Source: Syntrophomonadaceae bacterium
GTDB taxonomy: Bacteria; Bacillota_D; Dethiobacteria; DTU022; PWGO01
NCBI GenBank assembly: GCA_003554535.1
Contig: PWGT01000180.1
Coordinates: 1-64,000, forward strand
Reading direction: 5' to 3'
DNA: 64,000 nucleotides
The notes below the pieces were generated by a model that did no database searches, had not been told where the DNA came from, and was given only the letters and a program-made list of their open reading frames with translations. The stretch's first letter is position 1. Each line of letters begins with the position of its first letter. Made by a program: the position numbers and the translations under genes. Below are positions 1 through 8,667 of the stretch, piece by piece.

Positions 1-248
1 AACCTATTCCCACTCTTTTAAACCCCTTACCCAGCGTAGATCTGGTTACAGGTAAAGAATCTAAAGCGGCAGTTGAACGCTCCGATGTTTGTGCGGTTCC
101 TGCAGCTTCAGTAGTAGGAGAAGCAATAGCTGCCTGGGAACTGGCGTTGGCTGTGCGGGAGAAGTTTGGCGGCGATTCTCTCTCAGAAATGATAGCTAAT
201 TATCAAATGTTCTTACAATCAACTCAGAAGTATCCTTTTACTGATTAA
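1..248 (+). CDS. aroC: Chorismate synthase, C-terminal end (partial)
   Basis: This is the 3' end of chorismate synthase, which converts 5-enolpyruvylshikimate-3-phosphate to chorismate in the aromatic amino acid pathway. The frame starting at base 3 is open to a TAA at 246-248. It reads through the conserved C-terminal signature [17 protein letters not shown] followed by an AWELA segment, which is characteristic of the family. The start and the flavin-binding core lie outside the window. aroB follows after 15 bases, consistent with a shikimate-pathway operon. The aroK gene often found between them is absent here. Confidence 0.9.
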   Translation, partial: PIPTLLNPLPSVDLVTGKESKAAVERSDVCAVPAASVVGEAIAAWELALAVREKFGGDSLSEMIANYQMFLQSTQKYPFTD

Positions 249-263
249 GGAGATTCATTTAAA

Positions 264-1361
264 ATGGATGAAGTAAAAGTAAACCTGGATGAGCAGGCAT
301 ACCCTATTATTATAGGAAACGGGATCCTGGTGGAATCTGGTTTCAGAATCAGGGAATTTGTTAATGGAAGTCAATTATTGCTTGTCTCAGATCTTAATGT
401 TTACGAGCATTATGGAGAAGTTGTAAAAAAATCTCTACAAGATGCTGGTTTTGAAGTTTTTGCAGCCCCAATGGAACCAGGAGAGGAAAACAAAAACCTG
501 TCTACTGTGGAAAGTTTGTATGAAAAATCACTTGATGCCGGACTGGATCGGCATTCGGCAATAGTGGCCCTTGGTGGTGGTGTGGTGGGTGATATTGCTG
601 GCTTTGTGGCAGCAACTTATTTGCGGGGGGTTCCATTTATTCAGCTCCCCACTACTCTGCTGGCCCAGGTTGATAGCAGCGTAGGAGGTAAAGTGGGGGT
701 TAACCATCGGCGTGGCAAAAATTTAATAGGGGCTTTTTATCAACCCCGGTTGGTTATTATTGATATAGAAACATTAACCTCTCTTCCCCAAAGTGAGTTT
801 AAAGCCGGCCTGGGAGAAGTTGTTAAATATGGCTTATTAGGGGATAAGGGTTTCTGGAATTGGCTGGAAGAGAATATCCCTTTTTTATTGAGAGGAGAAG
901 GTGACAGCATCTTCTATGCCGTAAAAGCTTCTGTGGAAAATAAAGCACGGGTGGTTGAACTTGATGAAAGAGAAGAGGATACACGACGTGTTTTAAATTT
1001 AGGGCACACTTTTGCACATGGCCTGGAAGCCGCTACGGGTTACAGTTATTATTTGCATGGAGAAGCAGTTCTCATTGGTATTAATATGGCAACTTTACTG
1101 GCAGAAAAACTGGACCTTATTGATGCATTCCAGGTTGAACGTATTCGGAACGTTTTGGAACAAATTGGTTTCAAACCACCGCCAGAGTGGCTGAGTGTGG
1201 ATGAAGTCCTGGCCAGGCTAGTTTATGATAAGAAAAGGGAGGGTAAGAGTGATGTATTCATCCTCCCAAATTATAATGGAAATGCGGTCGTATATTATGA
1301 CCCTCCTCCCCAATTAATACGGGAGGTAGTAGAAAATTATCTCTGCTATAATTCCAACTAA
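264..1361 (+). CDS. aroB: 3-dehydroquinate synthase
   Basis: Cytosolic NAD- and metal-dependent enzyme that makes 3-dehydroquinate from DAHP, the second step of the shikimate pathway. At 365 aa it has the usual length. The nucleotide-binding region is clear at about residues 104-145 (GGGVVGDIAGF, then LPTTLLAQVDSSVGGK). The metal-binding histidines appear in LGHTFAHG (about residue 248) and in the later HGEAV segment. ATG start with an AAGGAG ribosome site at 247-252. Directly downstream of aroC, so probably co-transcribed. Confidence 0.95.
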   Translation: MDEVKVNLDEQAYPIIIGNGILVESGFRIREFVNGSQLLLVSDLNVYEHYGEVVKKSLQDAGFEVFAAPMEPGEENKNLSTVESLYEKSLDAGLDRHSAIVALGGGVVGDIAGFVAATYLRGVPFIQLPTTLLAQVDSSVGGKVGVNHRRGKNLIGAFYQPRLVIIDIETLTSLPQSEFKAGLGEVVKYGLLGDKGFWNWLEENIPFLLRGEGDSIFYAVKASVENKARVVELDEREEDTRRVLNLGHTFAHGLEAATGYSYYLHGEAVLIGINMATLLAEKLDLIDAFQVERIRNVLEQIGFKPPPEWLSVDEVLARLVYDKKREGKSDVFILPNYNGNAVVYYDPPPQLIREVVENYLCYNSN

Positions 1362-1405
1362 AGAATAATTACAAACTGATAAATTAAGTATGGAGGGTTT
1401 TTGTT

Positions 1406-3139
1406 TTGGCAAGTGAGCAACAATTGTTGCAAACATTAAAGAGAATCGATGGGAAAGGTTACAAGGCTTATAAAGACATTCAGGGAAATTATAATTTCTC
1501 CTGGTTCCATTTATATGTTGACCATGTGCAAGGAGATCCCTTTGCTTCCCCTTCCTTGCTTCGGGTTAGAGTCCCGGCGAAGCAAGCGGGATTGCCTGAA
1601 AATCTTTTTCATAATCGGGTTAGAAAGGTTGCGCTAGAAGATTACCTCACTCGCAGTTTTGCGAGAGAGATTAGAAAAGTTTCTAGCCAAAAGAGAGGAA
1701 GCGGTAAAAGTGGAATGCTGCTCATAGACAGTTGTGGGCAGGAGATTCTTGAAAGAACCTCAATGGTAGTAACCAGTGATTATGTTGAAGCCAGATTTAG
1801 TGCTGGTCTGCCTGCACGGGGGCGTTCAGTTTTGGGCAAAGAAGCAGAAGAGATGTTTGCCCGTGAAATTCCTTCTGTAGTAAGGGGAGCATTGCTTTAC
1901 CGCTCTTTAAATGAGAAGGAAGTGGAGCAGCATGTTAACAGGGCTGAGGATCAAGATTATTTACGCCGGATGTTGGCTGAACAGGGATGGATTGCATTTG
2001 TAGGAAACGGGGCTGTTTTGCCCCGGAAAAGCGGCGTAAGTGATAAACCCCTTCAGGCAGAAGGATTGGTGCCTTTTGAATCACCCTCTTCTCTTGAGGA
2101 AGAAGCGGATTTGCCTCATCAAGGTAAAATCAAAGGAATGGCAGTTCCAGAAGGCGTAACCCTGGTGGTAGGTGGAGGATACCACGGCAAATCCACCCTC
2201 CTGCGGGCGCTGGAAAGGGGAGTATATAATCACGTGCCCGGTGATGGGCGTGACTTAGTAGTTAGCCGGGAAGATGCGGTTAAGATAAGGGCAGAAGATG
2301 GGCGCAGGATTGCCGGAGTGGATATTAGTCCTTTTATCAATAACCTGCCGCAAGGCATAGATACCCATGACTTCAGCAGTGAAGATGCCAGCGGGTCTAC
2401 TTCGCAGGCAGCCAATATTATGGAATCATTGGAAGTAGGCACTTCTATGCTAATGTTGGATGAAGATACTTCTGCAACCAATTTCATGATCAGAGACAGG
2501 CGTATGCAAGCCCTGGTTTCCAAGGATAAGGAGCCTATCACCCCCTTTATTGATAAGGTTAAGCAGCTTTATTGGGAAATAGGGGTTTCCACCGTAATTG
2601 TGGTAGGTGGTTCCGGAGATTATTTTGACGTAGCAGACCTGGTAATTATGATGGATGAGTACAAGCCCCACGAAGTGACATCAGAAGCCAGGGAGATTGC
2701 TTCTGATATGCAGACGCACCGCAGAGAAGAAGGCAGTGAAAAATTTGGCACACTTCCGCGCCGCTATCCCCTTTCTCATGGCATGGAGCCTCGCAAGGGG
2801 AAGAAGATCAAAATTTCGGCTAAAAGCTTGGATGCTATCCAGTATGGCCAGCAGAATATTTACCTGGGATATGTGGAGCAACTGGTTGATTTCAGCCAGA
2901 CACGGGCCATTGGTGAAGCATTATATTATTTGTACCGCAAAGGTTATTTAAAAGGCAACCTGTCTTTGCGTGAAGTTTTGGAAGTTTTGATGGAAGAATT
3001 AGAAAAAAATGGTCTGGATGTTCTTTCGCCTTACCGGGAGCAACACCCCGGTTATATGGCCCTGCCAAGAAAATACGAAGTAGCAGCAGCGATTAATCGC
3101 ATGCCCGACTTTAAGGTAAGGCTATCACGAAATTCTTAA
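1406..3139 (+). CDS. Predicted ATPase of the ABC class (COG3044-like)
   Basis: A 577-aa soluble protein resembling the poorly characterised 'ABC-class ATPase' family. The P-loop is the variant GGGYHGKST at about residues 256-264. A Walker B-like stretch, TSMLMLDEDTSA, lies around residue 352, and a beta strand VIVVGGSGDYFDVADLVI follows. No membrane segments are visible, so it is not a transporter permease. The start is TTG with GGAGGG at 1392-1397. It sits between aroB and an HD-domain gene, which gives no strong functional clue. The biological role is unknown; the family assignment rests on remembered motifs. Confidence 0.7.
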   Translation: MASEQQLLQTLKRIDGKGYKAYKDIQGNYNFSWFHLYVDHVQGDPFASPSLLRVRVPAKQAGLPENLFHNRVRKVALEDYLTRSFAREIRKVSSQKRGSGKSGMLLIDSCGQEILERTSMVVTSDYVEARFSAGLPARGRSVLGKEAEEMFAREIPSVVRGALLYRSLNEKEVEQHVNRAEDQDYLRRMLAEQGWIAFVGNGAVLPRKSGVSDKPLQAEGLVPFESPSSLEEEADLPHQGKIKGMAVPEGVTLVVGGGYHGKSTLLRALERGVYNHVPGDGRDLVVSREDAVKIRAEDGRRIAGVDISPFINNLPQGIDTHDFSSEDASGSTSQAANIMESLEVGTSMLMLDEDTSATNFMIRDRRMQALVSKDKEPITPFIDKVKQLYWEIGVSTVIVVGGSGDYFDVADLVIMMDEYKPHEVTSEAREIASDMQTHRREEGSEKFGTLPRRYPLSHGMEPRKGKKIKISAKSLDAIQYGQQNIYLGYVEQLVDFSQTRAIGEALYYLYRKGYLKGNLSLREVLEVLMEELEKNGLDVLSPYREQHPGYMALPRKYEVAAAINRMPDFKVRLSRNS

Positions 3140-3202
3140 GGTTTTTAAATATGGATTGTCAACCGGAAAGAATCCTTGTTTATATGAGGTTATTTAGTTA
3201 AA

Positions 3203-3919
3203 ATGAATGATAATAACATTCAAGCAAAAGATGAGGCAGGAGGATTAATAAATTTGTCGGAAGTAAATCTGGAAGAAGTACGCCAGAACAACAAGGCCCG
3301 TATTTTTATAGAAAAAGCCAATGATTACCTGGGCAAACTTGGTTATACCGAACATGGCTTCCGGCACACGGAACTGGTGGCCAAAGTAGCTCGGAACATA
3401 TTACTGGATTTAAAGCATTCCCATCGTCAGGCCGAACTTGCGGCTATTGCCGGCTATTTGCATGATATTGGGAATGTGGCTGGTAGAGAGGGACATGATC
3501 ATTCGGGTGCCTTGATTTCCATGGAGATTTTAGAATCCCTGGGAATGCCCCCGGAGGAGATTGCTGAAGTGGTTGCTGCCATTGGCAATCATGATGAAGA
3601 CGAGGGAAGGGTTGTTAATTGTGTGGCTGCAGCTTTGATTTTATCTGACAAAACAGATGTTCATCGCAGCAGAGTTCGCAATCCTGATTTTTCTACTTTT
3701 GATATTCATGACCGGGTTAATTATGCAGTTAAAGATTCCCATTTAAAAGTTGATCGAGAGCAAGGGATAATAACCTTGGGTTTGAACATCGATAAAGATA
3801 TTAGCCAGGTCATGGAATACTTTGAAATTTTTTTATCCCGGATGATAATGTGCCGCAGAGCAGCAGCCTTTTTGGATACCCGCTTTGGCTTGATAATTAA
3901 TGGTGCTCAGTTGTTATAG
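3203..3919 (+). CDS. HD-domain phosphohydrolase-like protein
   Basis: A 238-aa protein with a complete HD metal-binding signature: first His at about residue 55 (FRHTELV), the HD pair at 87-88 (LHDIGN), and a later His at about 130 (NHDEDEG). HD proteins of this size usually hydrolyse phosphate esters of nucleotides or related molecules, but the substrate cannot be read from the sequence. It lies just upstream of secD, where similar HD genes occur in other Clostridia (recollection, not tested). The upstream ribosome site is weak (a GAGG about 13 bases before ATG). Confidence 0.75.
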   Translation: MNDNNIQAKDEAGGLINLSEVNLEEVRQNNKARIFIEKANDYLGKLGYTEHGFRHTELVAKVARNILLDLKHSHRQAELAAIAGYLHDIGNVAGREGHDHSGALISMEILESLGMPPEEIAEVVAAIGNHDEDEGRVVNCVAAALILSDKTDVHRSRVRNPDFSTFDIHDRVNYAVKDSHLKVDREQGIITLGLNIDKDISQVMEYFEIFLSRMIMCRRAAAFLDTRFGLIINGAQLL

Positions 3920-4011
3920 ATAAAAAAAACTGTTAAAATGAATGATTAAAGGTCGTTTGAATATATTAGCAATATATTAATTAAATTAATTTTACAGAAA
4001 AAGAGGGGAGC

Positions 4012-5238
4012 ATGATGAAAAAACCGGATTTCAAATGGATTGCCGTGTTGCTGGTAATATGTATAGCAATGCTGGCAGCTGCCTACGGAATTTTTCAGTA
4101 CGCAGATCGGAACATTAATCGCGGGCTGGATATTGCCGGTGGGATCTATATCTTACTGGAAGCAGTGGATATAGAAGAAGGCAGGGAGGATGAGGCTCTG
4201 GAACAGGCTGTCACTATTATTCAGCATCGTATAGATGAACTGGGTGTGGTAGAGCCTGTAATCCAAAGACAGGGAGATCGCAGAATACGGGTGGAACTAC
4301 CTGGTTATGAGGACGAAAGAACAGCCCGGGAAGTTATTGGGCGTACAGCCATGCTGAGCTTTATGGGACCTGACGAGGAAGAGGTTTTAACAGGTGAACA
4401 CCTCGAGGATGCCCGGGCCCAGAGAAACCCACGGGATGGACAGCCCCTGGTAAACCTGGAGTTTGACGCTGAAGGGGCTCAATTGTTTGAAGAAGCTACA
4501 GCACGTTATTTGAACGAAGTAATTTTTATTTATCTGGATGATGAGGTGCTATCAGCTCCTGTGGTGCAAGAAGTAATAGACGGCGGGCAAGCCCAGATTC
4601 ATGGTATAGAAAGCATGGATGAAGCCAGTGAATTGGCTACCATGTTAAGAAGCGGGGCTTTGCCGGTAGATTTAGAAGAACAAGAATTTCGCATGGTAGG
4701 TCCTACGCTGGGCGAGAGGACTGAAGATATTGGAATATGGGCTGCAGGTATAGGTTTTCTGGCAGTTATATTGTTTTTGGTAATATACTATCGGGCAGTA
4801 GGGGTTCTGGCTGGAGTGAGTTTGCTGTTTTACCTGGCGCTGGTTTTAGGAGTATTGACCGGTTTGAATGCAACCCTTACCTTACCTGGAATAGCCGGGT
4901 TTATACTTTCCATTGGCATGGCTGTTGATGCCAATGTAATTATTTTCGAGCGAGTTAAAGAAGAATTACGAGATAAAAAGACAATGCTTGCTTCACTTGA
5001 GTCTGGTTATAACAATGCCTTGAGCACTATTTTAGACGCCAATGTAACTACATTAATAGCAGCTATTGTACTTTTTGCCCTGGCAACTGGTCCCGTCCGC
5101 GGTTTTGCGGTTACTCTTTTCCTGGGCATTGTTTGCAGTTTAATTACTTCTTTACTTATTACACGCCTGCTGTTGAGACTGGCTTTCCGTAGTAGATTGA
5201 TGCGCAGCGGGAATTCCCTGGGGGTGAAGTTATCATGA
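4012..5238 (+). CDS. secD: Protein translocase subunit SecD
   Basis: Membrane subunit of the Sec accessory complex, which uses the proton gradient to help proteins leave the translocon. The 408-aa protein has one N-terminal transmembrane segment, then GLDIAGGIYILLEA (the family's conserved first region), an extracytoplasmic domain, and about five C-terminal membrane helices including GFILSIGMAVDANVIIFER. Two adjacent ATGs (4012, 4015) follow a GAGGGG ribosome site; either could be used. The stop overlaps the secF start by 4 bases, indicating translational coupling. yajC is not next to it. Confidence 0.95.
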   Translation: MMKKPDFKWIAVLLVICIAMLAAAYGIFQYADRNINRGLDIAGGIYILLEAVDIEEGREDEALEQAVTIIQHRIDELGVVEPVIQRQGDRRIRVELPGYEDERTAREVIGRTAMLSFMGPDEEEVLTGEHLEDARAQRNPRDGQPLVNLEFDAEGAQLFEEATARYLNEVIFIYLDDEVLSAPVVQEVIDGGQAQIHGIESMDEASELATMLRSGALPVDLEEQEFRMVGPTLGERTEDIGIWAAGIGFLAVILFLVIYYRAVGVLAGVSLLFYLALVLGVLTGLNATLTLPGIAGFILSIGMAVDANVIIFERVKEELRDKKTMLASLESGYNNALSTILDANVTTLIAAIVLFALATGPVRGFAVTLFLGIVCSLITSLLITRLLLRLAFRSRLMRSGNSLGVKLS

Positions 5239-6170
5239 TTATTCAACACCGCAAAAAGGCATTTATTATATCCGGAGTATTGATTTTAGCTGCGCTTTTT
5301 TCCATGGCGTACCATATGGTGGTCACTCATCCCGGGTCACTGGGTTTAAACTTGGGAGAAGACTTTGTTGGGGGAACTGTCCTGGAAATGAACCTGGGAG
5401 AGGAATTTGAAGTTGATGAGGTAAGAGAAATTCTGCAGGCACATGGACAGGAAGGAGCATCAGTTCAAAGAGTAATGGTAGAAGAAGATGATGGGGAACT
5501 GGTGGATGAAGGAGTCCTGATCAAAACAGGGATTATGGGTGAAGATGCCAGGGATGATTTGGTAGATTCATTTCGTGAACGCTGGGAAGTTCCTGCAGAA
5601 GAAACCCGGATTGAAAGTGTGGGAGCAGCTGTAGGAGCAGAACAACGCAGAACAGCTATAATTGCGGTAGCAGTGGCACTGGTAGGTATGGTAGCCTATA
5701 TCACCTTCCGGTTTGAATTTAATTTTGCAATAGCTGCCATCGCTGCGCTGGTTCATGACGTGCTTATTGTGCTGGGTATATTTTCTTTGTTACAACTGGA
5801 ACTAAATGAGCCCTTTGTGGCAGCTCTTTTAACAATAGTAGGGTATTCCGTCAATGACTCCATAGTTATAATCGACCGCATTCGAGAAAACATCAGATAC
5901 CGTAGCAAAAAAGAATACCCTGAAGTGGTTAATCATAGCATTATGCAAAATTTAACTCGTTCCATAAACACTTCATTTACCACTTTGCTGGTATTGGCCG
6001 CGTTGATGGTAGGATTTTATGTTTATGTGGGCAGTTTTGATTTAATAGTGTTTGTGATAGCCATGATTATCGGGGTAATAGTAGGAACATATTCATCTAT
6101 ATTTATTGCTAGCCCACTGTGGCTTACTTTAAAAGAACGTCAATTTCGAAAGGCTGCTCAAGGGCAATAA
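5235..6170 (+). CDS. secF: Protein translocase subunit SecF
   Basis: Partner of SecD in the inner-membrane Sec accessory complex. The 311-aa protein has an N-terminal membrane helix, the conserved LGEDFVGGTVLEMNL stretch at about residues 35-50, and a C-terminal bundle of five helices containing LTIVGYSVNDSIVIIDRIREN. The ATG overlaps the secD stop (ATGA at 5235-5238), so translation is probably coupled and the two subunits are made in equal amounts. Confidence 0.95.
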   Translation: MIIQHRKKAFIISGVLILAALFSMAYHMVVTHPGSLGLNLGEDFVGGTVLEMNLGEEFEVDEVREILQAHGQEGASVQRVMVEEDDGELVDEGVLIKTGIMGEDARDDLVDSFRERWEVPAEETRIESVGAAVGAEQRRTAIIAVAVALVGMVAYITFRFEFNFAIAAIAALVHDVLIVLGIFSLLQLELNEPFVAALLTIVGYSVNDSIVIIDRIRENIRYRSKKEYPEVVNHSIMQNLTRSINTSFTTLLVLAALMVGFYVYVGSFDLIVFVIAMIIGVIVGTYSSIFIASPLWLTLKERQFRKAAQGQ

Positions 6171-6210
6171 AATGCAATAATTTTGAGATCACCAAAGAGG
6201 GGGAGATTCT

Positions 6211-8646
6211 ATGCTGGGAAAAGCCAAGAACTGGCGGTTTCCAGAAAACAGGCAAGAGATTGTAGACGAGATTTGCAACACACTTAACATTCTCCCCCCT
6301 GTAGCCAGGGTTCTGGTAAACAGAGGTATTAGTTCTCCGGAAGAAGCCCAAGAATTTTTAAATCCTTCCCTGAACTCCCTGCATTCTCCCTGGATCTTGA
6401 AAGATATATCCCGGGCAGTGGAGCGTATATCGAATGCCTTAAAATCTGGCGAAAAAATAATAGTTTACGGTGATTATGACGTAGATGGGATTACATCCTC
6501 TGTTTTATTAACTTCTGCACTTCGTTCCATCGGAGGTTATGTGGAGTATTTTCTACCCAGCCGGTTTGATGAAGGCTACGGTCTGCAAAAGGAAGCCATC
6601 GAACAATTTTATGAGCAAGGCTATAATTTATTAATAACTGTTGATTGTGGCATCAATTCAAAGGAAGAGGTTAGTTTGGCAAGGGAGATGGGAATTGATG
6701 TGATAGTTACTGATCATCACTATCCTCTGCTGAAACTGGAAGAAGCTGTAGCTGTAATTAACCCTCTGCAGGAGGAATGTTATTACCCTTGGAAATCTTT
6801 GGCCGGAGTAGGGGTGGCATTTAAACTTATATGTGCACTAGCAGAAAAGATGGAATGTCCGCTGGATGCTTTTCAATACATAGATCTGGTAGCATTGGGT
6901 ACTGTGGCTGATATTGTGCCATTGCGAGATGAAAATCGGGTGCTTACTGTCTTTGGGTTGGAAAAAATCAACCAAAATCCTCATCCAGCGCTCAAAATAT
7001 TTATGGAGGTATTGGGAGTTAAGGATAAGAAATTGACTGCTGGCGATCTTGCTTTTATTCTAGCACCTTCTATTAATGCTGCTGGGCGGATGGGCAAAGC
7101 TGATCCTGCTGCAGCAATGTTTATGGAAGAAGACAGGGAGAAAATCCGAGAGTTAGCGGAGTTTTTAGCCACTGAAAATCAAAATCGCCGGCAATTAGAA
7201 AGTTCGATATATGCTGAGGCCAAAGAAATGATTGAAAATTTATATGATAATGATCCCCAGGATGTTATTGTGCTGGGAAAAGAAGGTTGGCATTACGGGG
7301 TTATTGGAATTGTAGCTTCCAGGTTGGTAGATGATTATTATTGCCCGGTGTTGCTTGTAGCCCTGGAAGGTAATGAAGGTAAAGGTTCAGCCAGGAGTAT
7401 ACCTGGTTTTAATATTACGGAAGCTTTAAGTGAGTGCGGTAGTTTACTGGACAAGTTTGGTGGACATGAACAGGCAGCAGGATTTAGCATTAAAGCAGAA
7501 AATCTGGGAGATTTGCGAGAGCGCCTGGCAATTTTGACCAGGGAAAAACTGACCCCTGAAGAAAAGGTGAAGCAGTTAAAACTTGATTGTGAGCTGGAAG
7601 GAAAAGAAATTGATCTGGAACTGGCCCGCCAGTTGGAAAAACTTTCTCCTTTTGGTATGGGCAATGAATACCCTCGATTTTGCAGCAGAGAATGGGAAAT
7701 ACAAAATTGGAAGCTGGTGGGGAAAGAGCAAAAGCATTTAAAATTAAACTTAAAAAAGGATAACAACAATTTACAACCCATACTTTTTTCTGGAAACGGT
7801 TATAAAGACAAAATCAAGCAGGGAAGAAAATTAGACCTGGCATTTATCGTAAAAAATGGAATCTGGCAAGAGCGTCCTATATTGAACGTCGAAATAAAAG
7901 ATATGGCTTATTCGGATAGCTTGGTTTATAAGGGATGGGAATTAATTGATAGGAGAGGGGTTAATAAATTATCATATGTACAAGAGTTACTTAATTCTAA
8001 AAATGAATTGATGATTTATACAGGTGGCTTAAAGCAACAAGAGGAAATATTGCGCAGGTTGCCAGAAAGCAGCAAGGACAAAATTTGGTTTGTTTCCCCG
8101 CGTTTGAAGGAATTAGAAAGTGTTGAAAAGGGCAAAATTAACAACCTGGTGTTTTTTCACCTTCCCTTAAAGCCAGATATTGTGCATAATATAGTTAAAA
8201 CCATAAAAACAATAAATAGCTTGAATATTCATCTAATTTACCATGAAAAAGATATGGAATTTAATAATCAGGTCATGAATGCTTCCTTGCCCACCAGTTA
8301 TTATGATCTGGACAGATTTTGGGAAGCCATGAAGGGAAGAACAGGTAATAATAAAATCTTTGCAACAGAACAGTTGGAGGTCTTAACATCAGAATTTATG
8401 TTTACAGAAGCTATGTGTAAGCGCTGTTTACAAATATTAGAGGAACTTGGGTTGATTCAACCGGTAGAAGGTGGATGGCTTCTAGTTGTTCAAGGTAGAG
8501 ATAGCAACTTATCTACAATTGATTTGGAAAGTTCGCCTACTTACTGCGAGTGTGTTGAGCTAAAAGACGAATGCCAGAGTTTTGAGGGGTTTTTACTGAG
8601 AAGTGATTTGAAGTCAATCAGTGAGCATTTTTTTATGGATAGATAA
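6211..8646 (+). CDS. recJ: Single-stranded-DNA-specific exonuclease RecJ
   Basis: 5'-3' single-strand exonuclease for recombination and mismatch/base-excision repair. DHH-family motifs are present: DYDVDGITSS from residue 88, the DHH triad at 168-170, and the DHHA1 motif GGHEQAAGFSI near 417. At 811 aa it is longer than the roughly 580-aa proteobacterial enzyme. The extra C-terminal part (about residues 570-811) ends in a segment that looks like a winged helix, and long versions of this kind are usual in Bacillota. ATG preceded by AGAGGGGGAG. Confidence 0.93.
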   Translation: MLGKAKNWRFPENRQEIVDEICNTLNILPPVARVLVNRGISSPEEAQEFLNPSLNSLHSPWILKDISRAVERISNALKSGEKIIVYGDYDVDGITSSVLLTSALRSIGGYVEYFLPSRFDEGYGLQKEAIEQFYEQGYNLLITVDCGINSKEEVSLAREMGIDVIVTDHHYPLLKLEEAVAVINPLQEECYYPWKSLAGVGVAFKLICALAEKMECPLDAFQYIDLVALGTVADIVPLRDENRVLTVFGLEKINQNPHPALKIFMEVLGVKDKKLTAGDLAFILAPSINAAGRMGKADPAAAMFMEEDREKIRELAEFLATENQNRRQLESSIYAEAKEMIENLYDNDPQDVIVLGKEGWHYGVIGIVASRLVDDYYCPVLLVALEGNEGKGSARSIPGFNITEALSECGSLLDKFGGHEQAAGFSIKAENLGDLRERLAILTREKLTPEEKVKQLKLDCELEGKEIDLELARQLEKLSPFGMGNEYPRFCSREWEIQNWKLVGKEQKHLKLNLKKDNNNLQPILFSGNGYKDKIKQGRKLDLAFIVKNGIWQERPILNVEIKDMAYSDSLVYKGWELIDRRGVNKLSYVQELLNSKNELMIYTGGLKQQEEILRRLPESSKDKIWFVSPRLKELESVEKGKINNLVFFHLPLKPDIVHNIVKTIKTINSLNIHLIYHEKDMEFNNQVMNASLPTSYYDLDRFWEAMKGRTGNNKIFATEQLEVLTSEFMFTEAMCKRCLQILEELGLIQPVEGGWLLVVQGRDSNLSTIDLESSPTYCECVELKDECQSFEGFLLRSDLKSISEHFFMDR

Positions 8647-8667
8647 TGATTGGCAGGCGGGTTAATT

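Noticed and set aside
2230..2671. Minus-strand open frames inside the ABC-class ATPase gene
   Set aside because: Shadow frames of a conserved coding sequence; compositionally biased and without ribosome sites.
3963..3980. Tandem AATATATTA-like repeat before secD as an operator
   Set aside because: Two copies of an AT-only word in an AT-rich gap carry little information.
3957..3986. TTGAAT and TTAAAT as a secD promoter
   Set aside because: The spacing (18) is acceptable but the -10 is weak and the whole gap is AT-rich, so such matches are expected by chance.
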